The translations under genes and the position numbers were made by a program. Below the pieces are notes generated by a model. The model saw only the letters and a program-made list of their open reading frames with translations, made no database searches and was not told the origin of the DNA. Shown one piece after another: positions 45,174 to 57,708 of a DNA stretch of 64,000 nucleotides. The stretch covers positions 33,025,891-33,089,890 of the forward strand of contig CM059573.1 in the NCBI GenBank assembly GCA_030386875.1, in the 5' to 3' direction. Numbering within the stretch: the stretch's first letter is position 1; each line of letters starts with the position of its first letter. Origin of the DNA: Morinoia aosen (Eukaryota; Arthropoda; Malacostraca; Amphipoda; Talitridae).

Positions 45174-47305
45174 TGCTGGGTTCACATTGACACTCGCATT
45201 GGAAGCTCACAACCATCGGGCGCGGGCAAGTGCGCGCAGCGAAAGGGCAGCGATCGTTCACATTGGTACAACGCTATCCAGGCAGCACATGCGTCATGGT
45301 CGGGGTGCAGTGACTGCAGTCTCCATGCAGACAAGTGCTCAGTTGCCATCAAGACACCATGAAGGGTGATGCTGCGCTCCGCGCTCTAGTTCTTCTCGCC
45401 AGGAAGCGACTGATGAATGATGATTGGTAGTACAGCTCTAACAATTTATTTCGTATGTCATTGATAGCTCTTTCTTTAATGTTCCTGTTTTTGTACATTC
45501 AATACCTGGGCGTCTCCAAACGTATTCTGATGACTATGAATGTGACAATATGCAGCGTAAAATACGCTGCATATTTGCTGATTTTTGTAGCGCATATGCA
45601 GCATAAAATATGAAGGCTTCGGCAAGAATTTTGCTAGTAAAATCATAAGATATGTGGAAACACTCGATGCATATATGGTACATTCTATGCATAATTGTGG
45701 AAGCGCATATTACATGCTAAGCAGAAATTTGTATCCATATAAATGATTCACTTGAATAGCTCCAAATTTATATTTTTTGTGAGGAAAATTGTACAGAAAC
45801 AATGATACAGGATACAGTGTACTTCTTCATACACGGAAACAATAATTTCTTTAATAATTTTCAATTAATAATTAGGTGTATACAATTCTCAACTAAGTTT
45901 TATAACTTATCTGAACATAAATATTTTGAAACAGTAATCATTCTAATCTGAACGAGTCAAGGACGATGATAACGAACGAAAAAAAAGTAATCTAATCCAA
46001 GGCTGGTTCTGAACTGTATATGTTTTTCATGAATGCAAGGAACATTTCTTAATCCTTCTTTTATTCGAGGAATATATTCTAGCATCAAATTCGAGGGTTG
46101 CACTTGATAATTGCGTGGTATTTTAGATTTTCAAAAACAAATCTTCTACGATTATCTGCCAGCAAAGTTTCATGCAGCGAAAACTTCCACTCGACATCGC
46201 AAGAAACAAGAGGAGCAAAGGTGAAGCAAGTTAGTTCGGAAGGTATATATAATGGATTCATCCATTGCGTCAGAGATCTCACGAGTCAAAATTGAGTTGA
46301 TTGTTTTATCTTTTCAAAACCTTCGTTTATCACCAAAATGCATTTTAACTCTTGATAATACCTTTTATCATATCTGTTCTTCAATGTTTCCTATACGATA
46401 TCCATTAATTTTATTGCTCTCGAAGTAGGGAGTCCCTGTGTTGCTATGCAAGAGCAATGCATATCCTTCGATAACAATAATTTGATAAAGTGTGCACTAA
46501 GCCCAACATGGCTCTACGTGATAATATTTAGAAACTAAAACCTTGTACCACGCAAAACTTCTCTCACGCGTACTGAGTGAGAAAAAAGTTTTATATTTCA
46601 CCTGTTTCTCGCAATAAATGCAATAGAGAAATTCTTCCTCGGCTTGAAAATCTTCAAATACCTTGTAGTAGTCTAAGAATGATGCTTTTTGTTCACCTTC
46701 GGCATGGTTGTAGATCACTACTAGCCCTAATAATTTCAAATACACTTTATAAGGTAACTATAGCTAAAAAAATTTGAGCGGATTCCCGCAAAATTAAAAT
46801 GAACTTTTGAAGTAGCTGTAGCACTTTACAATTATAATTGATTTACGAAAAATTTAAATTTAAATATTGATCCAGTTATACAAAAAGATTTATATAATAT
46901 TCGATGAAAAAAGAATATAATTTGAAAGTAATGGGGTTTTACTAGGTTTCAGTTTACTGCCACTTACAGTTAATCATTCATGTTCGTCTTATTTTATACT
47001 GTTCCGAGGAAAATATGCGATATGCTCAGACTGCATATATACTTGCGGGCATATTTTATGCTATCTAAAATATACTCAAAAGCATATATATGCAATATGT
47101 TCAATGTCACATCCCTACTGATGACATGCTGCAGGCTACGGCTCATCTGTAGATGGAGTGATTGACGGGCAGGCGGCGGCAAAGAATGGCTAGGGAGAAT
47201 GTCCAAGTGAACCTCACTTTGCCCGCCTGCAAGCCCGGCAACAGTGTGTGTGCCCGTCGAAGTGACGCTCAGTGTGGTGAAAAGAGTGTCAATGTGAACC
47301 CACCA
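45174..47305. mobile_element. Harbinger-like TIR element with TAA duplication, carrying a nested hAT
   Basis: TAA at 45171-45173 and 47306-47308 flank TIRs of 22 bp (TG-C/G-TGGGTTCACATTGA..., one mismatch). Without the nested hAT the element would be about 540 bp, MITE-sized. GC-rich arms adjoin each TIR. No Harbinger transposase is visible. Confidence 0.82.
45535..47117 (-). mobile_element. Deleted hAT element (8-bp duplication CTGATGAC) with transposase remnants
   Basis: CTGATGAC at 45527-45534 and 47118-47125 brackets ends TATGAATGTGACA and (reversed) TAGGGATGTGACA. Subterminal palindromic ATGCATAT/GCATATATGC words are numerous at both ends. The minus strand keeps two transposase pieces: a BED-finger-like FLYCIYCEKQVKYK near 46640-46570, and FTFAPLVSCDVEWKFSLHE then NRRRFVFENLKYHAIIKCNP at about 46235-46090, the conserved hAT dimerisation segment. 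The core catalytic region is missing, so it is non-autonomous. Confidence 0.8.
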
Positions 47306-47308
47306 TAA

Positions 47309-47995
47309 GTAGAAGGTTCCACCTGACTGACGAGTCACCATACTCTGAGGTGTTTACCTTCAACTTAAACTTTAATCCTTTGACCTTAAACCTATAAATC
47401 GCTACTTGAACTTTATACTTCGAGCCTTAAACTTAAATTGCTTCTGAAGCACTTTCCTATCTATTTTCCTTTAACTCTCGTTTTCACCCCTATCCCAAGC
47501 GTTTCTACACTGAGTTGCACCATAAGCTCAGGTGTGTCTTGATAACTATTATACTTAATTTATCAGAAAGAGAACGAAATAAATGAATAGATATTACTAA
47601 TTTTCGGTGGGGTTTTTCGATTGATAGTTAATAGTATGATTTTTTCGCGGTATCCTCTAATGGTCCTGATGCAGTTTGTCTTGTGTGGTTTCTATTTCGT
47701 GGCACTACTTCAGCGGTTATGCTTATCGATGGTGTTTAACTAGATTATTTTCCTTAACTTGGTCCTTACACAACCCTTAAACAATCGATAGGGCTACAGA
47801 TATATCGAATACGATTTTTAAATTTTAATCTAGGTTAAAAATTGTACGAGATATGAGGAGAAAAAAATTGGAATTTCGGGAGAAAATTCCTAAAATTCAA
47901 TAAAAAAAATTATCAATAATCCGTTCCTGGATTTCCTTGGATAATACATTTCCCTATCTAGAAAACATAATGCCAACTTTAAAACTTAAAAATTA
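47309..47995. other. No gene seen
   Basis: AT-rich spacer with several TTTAAAC/CTTAAAC-like words around 47360-47430 but no clear unit. Confidence 0.35.
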
Positions 47996-48746
47996 TTAGA
48001 GGAGATGTATTCTTCATGATGCCCATTTTATCAGTTATTTCGAAAAAAATCTCTTTTCTACTATATTACAGAGATAACACACGAGTTAAAAATTCGTATG
48101 ATTTTATACCAATGGGGAAAATTTCAGAGAAATCCGTCAAATATGACAGATTTTTATGCGAGTTTTTTTTAGACTGTATTTTTGTAAGTTTTTTTAAAAA
48201 CCTATTTTTTACAGAACAAGTAAAAAAATTGCTATTCGAAAAATGCTATAACTCCTACAATTTTGATGCACAGAACCGGCAACATATTATTTGGATAGGT
48301 AAATTTATTTTCGAAGGAAACATGTGAGTACAATTTCAATTTCTTGATTCGTTGAATTGCGAGATTTTTCAAATAGTGCATATTTTTATTTTGGTATCTC
48401 TCTTCTGATATTACTTTCACGCTTAATATTTGAAAATACGCCACTTATAGCTTCTTTAAGTCCCATCCATTGATGTATCTACCATTCATGTACCTCTAAA
48501 ACTGTGTTAGGAGTACATAGCATTTCAAACGTCAACACGTTCATGTTTTCATGAGAGGCCAACAAACTCGTCATCTAGCACTGTAATGACCTAAGTGACC
48601 GGCCTTTCGCAAGCTGTAGCAGACGAACTAACAGACTTACAAGGAATTGATGTTTATCGTTACATTCGTAGAGATATTCTCTAAAGTGTGAGCTAAAAAC
48701 ATAAAATGGATAACAAATCGGATTTCGACCCAGACGTTTCTCTTAA
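47996..48746. mobile_element. Possible decayed relative of the 38.8 kb TTAA element
   Basis: The right end, reversed from TTAA at 48743-48746, reads TTAAGAGAAACGTCTGGGTC and then GAAATC, which lines up with the right end of the 38765-39930 element (TTAAGGACACCTTCTGGGTA, then GAAATC). The left end TTAGAGGAGATGTATTC is only loosely similar. Shared AAAACTGTG/TAGCTCTAAAA-like words occur inside. Assignment is tentative. Confidence 0.35.
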
Positions 48747-51320
48747 GCCTTAAGGTAAAGAAATCATTAGGAAAGAAACGTGACAGGCCTCCATGAAGCT
48801 TGGGGGGTAACTGAAAAAGGGAATAGGGGCGATTCCTTGAACAGACTTTGTACAGACGTCGATGGTATAATTGAAGCTTGAAATAAAATAAATAGGGGCA
48901 AAAATTAAATTTTACGCGTGTGTGAGGTGAAGAAATAAAAGTAATAGAATGCTAAGAAAGGCCAACTTAATTACTCGGTAGAATTTTAGAGGCTCACATG
49001 AAGGCAGCCAACGTGAAAGGGAAGATCGCCGGAGTAGAGCGGCGAGCTTGCGGGAAGGGTCGAGAAGAAATGGCAGGGGAGAAGATATAAGGAATGCTCA
49101 ACGGCAGAGGTTCTTGACGAAGAAAATGGTTGGAGGCTATATACGAAATTTCTAAGATAATGAGGCCGCTGGAACGGTGCTTCGCGATCGGCTTGCTAGT
49201 CACCATGCACAACTTGACACCATTACCCAGTACGAATGCAGCTCAGCGGATCATTGTACTTGGAACCAAAGTACTGGAGCATACCACACAACAGCATAAG
49301 AGAGCTAGTCTATCCAAGACTTGGAAGCCAGTGTACCCAACAGCATCACATCACCAGCATTCTGCAAGTCATGCCACCAGAACCCACGCAACAATGGTAC
49401 ATGCTAAGTACCTGAGACAACGGAACCAAAACACTAAAGAACAGCGTTAACAACAGAGTACTCATCACCAGCCCGGCACGGTGCACCAACGTTTAAACCA
49501 CATCAAAGGCCTTCAGCAGACCAATATGTACCATGGAACCAACAGATCAGGACCTGCATCAGTGCGCGCACTAGTATAGGTCAGCGCAGCACTGTACCCA
49601 AGCATCGGCACTTTATAACGCCGGCAGTGCAGAAGAAGGGCAGATTGTAGATAGGCACCCCACTTTCGCCGACCTGCTACTAAATGAGAAACGCAGGGCA
49701 AATTGAAAGTAAACGAAGAAACGCTTCGAAGCGGATTCAGACTATCGGGTTTTCTAATTAATGAGTTGGTCATGGGTCGTAACGGGTCTTCGCTGAAAAA
49801 TGCAGCGCATTGTTTGAGGTTTACTATATATCTTCGTAGGTCCTTTCTTGTCATGCCCAATAGTGTGGCGCGGATTTCATTTATTATGCGGTACCTTTTG
49901 TTGTGTTGAATCTTATCCCAATGTCTTGTCTTCAATGCGTAATGGAGACTAGTCGGCGCAATATTTTTAATATTGATAACCCACGAGTTCATTTTAAATG
50001 TAAATAAAGAAGTGAAATCTTTCGGGAGCTGTTATTTCCCATAGTTGACCAAGGAACTGCAGAGTAAGTAGAACACTCCCTGTTCCTTAATTCTATCTAT
50101 CTTCCATTTTCTGTTTCTGTGTACCTTTCATCTATAATTTTTCCGCTTCTTTCTCTGCACTATCGAGGTTTTAAATCCCATTTTCGTCGCCCAGTGTTCA
50201 CTTTGCTTCTGTTAAGGCGCTGTTACATATTGCTATTAATTCCATCACTTATGAAGGTCACTTCGTAAATATTTTAGCAATGTTTATCTGAAGAGCGCAG
50301 ATGTGTGAACTCAAAATGAATCCTGGTTAAGTCAACAGGCAAAAGGTTTTTTACTGATGGAATTGTACTGAGCTCCTCGGCAGGAAAGTATAGATTGGAG
50401 TGCCCTTGACGCCAAGAGGCGTCAATATCATAGCGCACGTGCAAGAGTTAGCTCTCGAAACTGAGATTGAAGGAGGGACTCAGGGATTGCAGCTTCCCGA
50501 GTACATTGAAGTGACATGCTCTTAGAGGCAGGTAGCGATTGATGGCTCCCCCTCACCTCAACAGACAGTGAATTAAAATTCCGTCTGGTATTACACTGAA
50601 TATGGTGTTCGAGAGAGCCTTTCTAATGTTGCGCTGGAGTGTACGTCAGTGGGTACATACCTCAACACATAGCTTCGAGAAACATTGCAAGTGCAGCTAT
50701 GAATGATAACCATTTCAAATTCTTGAAACCAAGTACTAGCCTCCAAAAGCGTGTCCGGTATCTTTCCTGAATGAACTCCATTGTATGATGTCGCAGTTTA
50801 ATTAACAAGTTTTTATATCGTCATAATTATCTGCAGTGGCCTCATCTACGGTCTTTTAAAACATGAAAGCTGCGAATAAATCTCAAAATTCCATTATCAT
50901 TTTTCAGTCTGAATCTTTCCATCCAACCATCATGAAGCCCACATGAATCTCATCAGAATCCGTTAAGCTGCTCGATAATATCTTTATGATCGATCCGACT
51001 GGTTTTCTTACAGTTGTAATAACTTCCGATTTCTGACCATTTTCTTATGTTTCTTAGCAAGATAAATGTTTCAATTTCTTCTACCGAACTACTTGCTGAA
51101 ACTCATATCGTGTTAATTTGCGAACAATGCACACAATTCTAGAAAAATTAATGCCAACATTGGACATATATCAACTAGACAATAATGCAATAAACATGGA
51201 TGTGTACAACTAACCTTAAAAGAAATTATGAAGACTGCATAGAATTAATGTTGTTCGATCATCACTCGTACAATTGCACTGAAAAATAGGCAAAAGCACT
51301 GGATTACTGAAGACACCGTT
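48747..51320. other. No gene recognised
   Basis: Moderately AT-rich, with a GC-richer block at about 49000-49650. A minus-strand ORF (49513-49992, about 160 codons, basic, with KDLRRYIVNLKQCAAFFSED) has protein-like composition but no family assignment. A small inverted repeat, GACGCCAAGAGGCGTC, lies near 50411. Confidence 0.35.
49513..49992 (-). CDS. Unrecognised basic ORF
   Basis: Starts ATG at 49992 and runs 159 codons. The first two-thirds (WDKIQHNKRYRIINEIRATL and DLRRYIVNLKQC) read like a folded, Arg/Lys-rich protein; the remainder is less convincing. No zinc finger, RT or transposase motif is seen. It may be a fragment of an unknown transposon protein or chance. No neighbours support a function. 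Confidence 0.25.
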   Translation of the reverse strand: MNSWVINIKNIAPTSLHYALKTRHWDKIQHNKRYRIINEIRATLLGMTRKDLRRYIVNLKQCAAFFSEDPLRPMTNSLIRKPDSLNPLRSVSSFTFNLPCVSHLVAGRRKWGAYLQSALLLHCRRYKVPMLGYSAALTYTSARTDAGPDLLVPWYILVC

Positions 51321-51324
51321 ATCA

Positions 51325-51448
51325 ATACCCAGTCTAACTTTTACTCCGCCTGCATGCACATCTTTCGCCGCCTAATAGATTTAAGCGATCAAATCGCTTA
51401 GGCGGCGAAAAACATGAAAGCAGGCGGCGAAGAAGTTAAATTGGGTAT
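51325..51448. repeat. Long imperfect hairpin, about 60-nt arms
   Basis: The inner stem TTTCGCCGCCTAA / TTAGGCGGCGAAA (13 bp perfect, about 51363-51375 and 51398-51410) surrounds GATTT...AAATC. Outward the pairing resumes with CCGCCTGC / GCAGGCGG, AACTT / AAGTT and TACCCA / TGGGTA. GC-rich arms stand out from AT-rich surroundings. Probably a palindromic MITE; no duplication was assigned. Confidence 0.8.
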
Positions 51449-51929
51449 GAAGAAGCGTCAAGCATGCCTAACTTTATTTTACAGAGGGCAAATATCTGAA
51501 GAAATGTGTAAAAGATTCAGGAATTATGTGACAAATCAAATAAAACATCGAAGACGAACCACTTAATTCTCAAATTCACTGAATTTAAAACTGATGGTGG
51601 AAGAAAATCAAGTGCCTGCTTAATTTTTCTTGTTATAAACCGAATGATAGTGCGAAGAAAACAAGACAATAAAAAAGATCACAAGTAGAAGATATTGTCA
51701 TTGTTTTTAACAATTTTTTTTGTAAACATATGAATAAATATTGCTAATGGTATTTCTAGTGAACCTAATGACAACTTGGGATACATGGATCGCGTTCGTG
51801 AACGCAACTTTCTTATTTCTTTTTGCCTACTAATTTTGCCGATAAAATTGCGCGCACAAAAAATAAATAAAGTGAATTGAAAGCATTTTCGACGAAGCAT
51901 TTTCACTATAGCTGAAATAATAACACCGT

Positions 51930-53340
51930 TCATATCCAGTCGCTCTTCTTGGGAGTTTTCCCGAACTCGATCAAACTTGCCAGAGATAGCCCAATTTGTA
52001 AAAGTGAGCATCAAACATGCGTTAACAATTATAGAGCGATCTCTGAGCTAATAATTATTAGCGAGGAAATTCGAAACGTCCAAATTTCGAGGAAATTGTA
52101 TACAAAAAGTGTTTTCCCATTTTGAATAGCAACCACTTCTCTACGAGAAACAACATGGTTTTCGTTCTAAAAAATCAACAAACAGGGTGTGTAAAATAGC
52201 TTAAAATAGCTTTATTTCAATATAGATTAGGTATAGCTTGTTTTCTCTACGCTTTTCTTGGCTTACGAAAAGCATTCGATTACGTGAACAACAACATTTT
52301 ACTTTCGACACCACACTGTTATACATAGCGTTAGAGGAGTTGCTCATGATTGGCTCGAATCATACCCAGCATACTGGAAGCAATACGTTGCCCTTGACGA
52401 TGCACAATCGAAACTACTGACAATTAGCCTTGGAGGTCCACCAGCGTCGGTCTTTGGGCCTCTCTTATTTTTAATCTTTATCAACGATTGTGTAAAATAA
52501 ACATCATAATTTTTGCCGACGACAGTACGCTTACTACCGCTCTACCTAATGATAATCCAATTTTAATTATGGAGAGAATGGATAACAGTTGAAAAAGGTT
52601 TTAATATGGTTTACAGCTCTAAAATAAGACCTAACATGGATAAGATAAAATACATTATATTCTCATTCAAGAGAAATAAGTCTCTTCCACTCGTTGTTTT
52701 GTGATGGTGAAAATGATTGAACCAAGTGTTGTAATGTCATTTGCATCATACCAGATAAACATCTGATCTTCCATGAACATCTCGCACGTATCAGAACTGA
52801 TTTATAAAAATCTGTTGGGATCCGCAATAAACTGAAAAATGTATTGCCTGAAGAAGCTTTGGAAATACCTTATCGAGCGCTCATTTCTCCATATTTACAA
52901 TTTGGAATGAAAGCATGACACGCAGCTGATAAAAATAAATCAATTTGCTTATCGTGCTGTAAAAAAACATTAGAGCAGTAAGAAAATTCAAATATGACCC
53001 ACATAAATGATGTTTTTAATAGTTTAAAAATACTTTAGATTTTGGATCTCTACAAAAACTCCATATGTAATTTCATGCATAAGAACCTCACTAAGATGGC
53101 TAAAAAGACCTCAAACAGTTATTAACTGCACAAACGGACACCATGATCAATTTAACCTGAAATAGAACTTCACACTTCCTTGCTATTCAAAAGCTCGATC
53201 GCAAGTATCCTATTAATTAATTGGAACTTAGACTCGGAATTCAATCCCTACTGAGATCCGTCAGAACATTTTTTACCAAGTTTTCAAAATGTATTTTGAA
53301 TCTCTCTTTCTATCAGAATAATATTCATATAAAGTAAGCA
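51930..53340 (+). pseudogene. CR1/Jockey-type LINE reverse transcriptase ruin
   Basis: Ordered RT motifs occur over three frames: SLFLGVFPNSIKLAR-SPICKS then CVNNYRAIS (51945-52040), LYEKQHGFRSKKSTN-type sequence (about 52140-52185), LRKAFDYVNNNILLS (about 52260-52305), WLESY and KQYVALDDAQSKLLTISLG in shifted frames, PLLFLIFIND, then IIIFADDST (52500-52530, the YADD-type box), ALISPYLQFGMKAW-like and DLYKNSICNFMH downstream, and NWNLDSEFNP...IRQ at the C-terminus (about 53220-53270). No endonuclease domain or 3' tail was identified. Degenerate, with many stops and frame changes. Confidence 0.8.
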
Positions 53341-54874
53341 AGTCAAATCATTTCTGCTATATTATTTGTCTTGGTAGGGTAATTGGCAATGATTAATGGC
53401 ACAGTTGCTAAGTGTGATCAGAAGTCTTTTCTAGAATGCGCCGTTTACATCTAACCTATACAAACTTTCGTTCTACATTAAGTATTGAACCTTAAGTGAA
53501 CTAATTCGTTGATCAGTGTTGTAAGCAAATAGGTTAAGTGAAAGGTTAAACGTAATTGTGCACCTTCAAAAGGCGTTGATGATAGGATGCCCTAGAATTC
53601 GCTGTTATTCGGTGGCATAATTACCTATGCTCAAATGTGTCCATTGTACTAGAGAAACAATCTACGTCTCTATCGCTTATAGGAAAAAAATTGTTCAAAC
53701 TGTTTAGTGTTCAAATAAAATATATGATCCAAAAAAATAGCCAATGAATCCTGGACGCTCACTCTCATAAGACACGATATCGAACTGAATCTTTCTCTCG
53801 CAGAGCATCGGGGCAAGAGGATGCTTCGTATTGGACGCCAGCAGAATTGAATCAGAGGAGGCTGGTGGGTAGCGAGGCGTGTTTCCAGCAGACGGAGGTC
53901 TGACCCAAACAATGTACTCCGGATGAAACGGATGGCCGAACGAAATTGCGCGAAGCGTGTATTGTTTTGTAACTTAACGTAGATTAGAAAAAGTAAGACC
54001 ACCTTGCTGTATATTTTAATTCTAACGCTTACGTTCAGTAAAATGTTACGATTAAAGATTTGTATTAGGAATGGAGATTTTACTGCTACTCATTAAAATC
54101 GACCTGGAAGATATAATGGAACAGTATCAATACCTACTAAAAAACGTGCACAGGGAGGAATAGATATGTGCTTGATCGTCTTTTTAACAGCAGTACGGAT
54201 CAAGACTCGACGAATTACGTGTCATTAGTTGTCTGCATTCTGCCATACATGTGCATTTTCTTTATTCGCATAATCGGCTGCTCTCGATATAATGCTTTCA
54301 AAAGATTCTAGAATCCATAGACGAAGGAGACCAAAATTTCAAACCTTAGCAGGTTTTTATGCCAGTCATTGCAGCGAAATGATTTGCAATGATGATTTTG
54401 TAGTTAGCGTTCATTCACAGAATGCATGGTGGTAAATCTTTTAGAAGACACAGAGAAACGGAATTTTCACAGCCAGCTGCCAGGAACCAAAATTTTATTC
54501 AAATTTTTATTTTTTGTAGTACTCATTTTATATCCATTGGCTAGTGTGTGGACAATAAGTTTGGAATATCTTAACCTGGTGTCTTATCACTTAAAAACAG
54601 ATAAAAACAGAATGGTAACTTGAAGGTTTCTAGTAAAATTAAACCACGCTCATGATGCATAATATCAACTCGGAAAATTGCAACCGTGCAATCTTTCCCT
54701 GCCAAGCAATCGCATGTAATACAGCCAGAGGTTGCTCTTTGGGTGAAAATCAGCGAGTTAGAGTGTTACCTGCGAATTCTCGGTTTGGTTCGAAATGAGT
54801 ATTTTATTCCCTACCCTTCACTTGTGCCATAAAAAATACACAGCGGAGGGTCTTTCCATAAATCCGAACAATTT
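53341..54874. other. No gene seen
   Basis: AT-rich flank of the young LTR element, with a GC-richer stretch at 53760-53960 lacking motifs. The five bases before the LTR (54875-54879, CCCTT) are the expected left target duplication, but the right side is outside the window. Confidence 0.4.
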
Positions 54875-54879
54875 CCCTT

Positions 54880-55907
54880 TGTTACCGTGCGCACTTTAAT
54901 ATAGGTTAAACCTCAACCTATCTGTGGGGTACCTTGCTCGTGACGTGTCATTTGGTGGCTACTTGTTGACTCGTGAGGATGTGACGCTGGGACACCTGCT
55001 TTTGAACGTGTATTTAACCCTTTTTTTGTTCTTTCCAGTAATGATTATTCCTAAAATCACCAAGTGACCAACTAAAAGTGAATAATCTAAATCGAATAAA
55101 TAAACTTAAATAAATTAAACCGGACTAAATTACCCGAATTAATTTCGGTATGTAGGAACTGTGGCTGAGGTAAGTGGATTATGTACATATGTGTGCTCAG
55201 CCAAGTTCCGTTTGTACAGTAGATATAGGATTCTGTTCGTTGTACGTGACTTGCTTGATTGGTTAGTTAGTAAATTAACTTCGGTGAAATTCTGCGAATA
55301 AACTTCATTCATAGTTATTAAGTTGTAGAACTATATTTTTCCTATTTTCATTAATCGATTTGTGTGTATTCCCGCTGAGGTGGAACCATTCATAATATGC
55401 TTAGTTACTTGGTTATCAAAACCCGTGTGTATCGGTCAATATGTGAAATTCAACCAGATTATTTACTTCAATTACTTTACTTCCTATTTGAATATTATTT
55501 CTATTATTCCATTTTCTATTTCGTTGTATACTTTGCCTTATCCGTCAATTGTTATTTCTGTTAATTACTGTTCTTGCGTTATTTTGGCCTTAGGAAGCAG
55601 ATTGTCATTATTTTTAGTTTACCTGGTTTATCTTTTGCTTTCAGCCGATGTGTAAACACCCCTGTGTTTCCCGCCCACGCTCCATTTCTAGGGCTCTCCT
55701 AACTATTATCATTGCGTTTCCTGATTTTCCTTACGTTTTTTTACCACTAGTCTTCATTCTGTCTTCCCCCCTGTGTAATTTACGCCGTTTATATGTTTCT
55801 GTTATAAATATACCTGAACGCCTTTGGTTATTCTCCTGCATTTTTCTTAAAGTCCTCTGGTATTTGAGAGAGCATTATCCTTTCCCTGAATTCGGCACCC
55901 GCTAACA
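54880..55907 (+). repeat. 5' LTR of the young gypsy element (1028 bp)
   Basis: Begins TGTTACCGTGCGC and ends CACCCGCTAACA; TGTTA/TAACA are a perfect 5-bp inverted pair. It contains AATAAA near 55300 and a strong splice-donor-like GAGGTAAGT near 55167. The end was set by the TAACA inverted match and by the primer-site candidate that follows. Confidence 0.88.
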
Positions 55908-55908
55908 T

Positions 55909-55926
55909 TGGCATCTCCGACGGGAT
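55909..55926 (+). promoter_or_regulatory. Candidate primer-binding site
   Basis: TGGCATCTCCGACGGGAT starts one base after the LTR, the normal place. It begins TGG as the complement of a tRNA CCA end, and the complement contains ATCCCGTCGGAGATGCCA, plausible for a T-arm plus acceptor. Which tRNA it matches was not determined. Confidence 0.6.
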
Positions 55927-56006
55927 TCTCTCTATTTCTGTTTTCAATCCTATCACTAATTCTTCAATTATTCTTTTTTCCCTGATATTCTACCGTGCTA
56001 GAAGCA

Positions 56007-57708
56007 ATGTCTACCTCAGAAAGGGAGTTAGATCTTGATGTGGAGCGTGGGTTGGGTGACACAGCGGGCGTCGCATACCCAAGAGGCATGCCGGCAAGCG
56101 GTGATACTCAAGATGAGCACCAAAGGTCCACGGCAAATGAACCGAAGAATACTGACGCCAGTTCCGGTTCCCCTCAAGCAGTTCTTTCAGCGACCATTAC
56201 TCTTCAGTCGCTCCTGAATCAATTTTCTCATCCTCAAGTACGTGCCGACTTTATTGCCGGAAAATTCGGGTGGCATATCAACCCTAGCATCTTGCCCAGA
56301 CTCGACGAACTACGCTGGAATATTCTTCCTCGCTGGCTGGGAAGTGACCTGGATGCCGCATTCATAAGGAATGCACCGGCTGCAACGCATTTGGACTTGC
56401 TTCTTCAGCAGAGTGAAACCTTGTTCGTTACTTCAACTGAGTTGGCCGATGGGTCCTTAACCTACAAGGAATGGTATCACACGCTGTCGTCCATCGCCGC
56501 AGATAAATACTGGATTAGAGTGCCTGCAGCTGAGCGATGTATCCACATCCTGAGTGATGACAGTCAACAAGATTGTGATGAAAGCCCACCAGTCGCTGAA
56601 GTGAACGCTCAAGTCGGGAGCAATGAGCATAGACTGGCATCTGCATCTACAAAAAAGAAAATGAAGAAAGGGAAAAAACCTCTAAAAGTGGAAGAAATCA
56701 CCATCTTCTCAAGTGATACCTCGGTATTCTCAGAGCCGGGTACCAGTTCTTCCACCAATGGATCAGAAATTTCAGAGAAGCATTTATCAGTGAAACCTAA
56801 GCACTACGCGAAGAGGAGTGATCGTCGTGAAGTGGTTACTCCACCTGTTTTCACCATGGATGGAACTATTCATCTTAAAGATTTCTTCAAGTCCTTCGAG
56901 ACGTACTTCATAAAAAAATTCAATGGTGACAGCTATGACCAGACTCAAGAACTTTCCAAGTTTCTAGTGGATGAGCTCCTTGACGTCTACAATGTTCGAG
57001 GTGGACGGAGACTCAAATACCCTACGATGAAACAACACCTGGAATTTTATAAAAAAACATAAAATTGGGAGTAGAAGCTACTGGAGGGAGAAGTTGAAGC
57101 AGGTTAGTCCTACTGCTGGTGAAGGCCTCGATATTTACGGTATGAGGCTCATCTCTATCGTTGAATTGGCATACCCTAGTGATGCGAAAGAATCTGCCCG
57201 CAACCTAAGGAAAAAATTTCTTGACACCATCCAGCCAAATATTGCCTCCAAACTCCTAGATGCCGAACGTGCTCTGTGGGCACAATCGCCAAAAGCCAAA
57301 CACATGCCCTTTGATAGAATGATCCAAATGGCATGTAAGTTGCAAAAGGAAATCGCATCCACAAGAACTGTCATGCTGGCTTCCGGAGACTCTTTCCATG
57401 GCAGGAATGCCCTTGCCCAGAAGTCTCCATTAAGGGAAGTAGTGACTAGAGCTCGACCAGGTCCTCGTGGGAGTGACCGCACGAGCCCTCGGTCATTGCA
57501 GCCCCGCACCTTCTCTTCTGCTAATGCTGGCTGCACGTATTGCAAAAAGCCAAACCATACGCGGGCCGAATGCTGGCGTGCATCTAAAGCCTGCTTAATT
57601 TGCGGGAAAGATCACCACCTAGAAGCATGCCCTCGTTATGATCCTAATTATAAAACTCGGAAAGGTTGTACTAAACCACCGGCTTTAAACGAGGATGCCT
57701 CGTTGTAG
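56007..57708 (+). pseudogene. gag: gag of the young gypsy element, interrupted by one frame change
   Basis: The first ATG is at 56007. The first frame runs to TAA at 57060-57062 (351 residues). An A7 run (57051-57057) lies just before, and a +1 change there brings the reading into the second frame, which continues without break to TAG at 57706-57708. N-terminal half: acidic and Ser-rich, a capsid-like helical part (LLNQFSHPQVRADFI..., WNILPRWLGSDLDAAF), Lys-rich linker. After a PPVFTMDGTIHLKDFFKSFE stretch comes the second capsid part across the break. C-terminus: two zinc knuckles, CTYCKKPNHTRAEC and CLICGKDHHLEAC. Either a one-base indel in this copy or recoding; an indel is simpler. Confidence 0.85.

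Noticed and set aside
53670-54002. 110-codon minus ORF in a GC-richer block
   Set aside because: No motif; similar open stretches exist in the opposite frame, so chance is likely.
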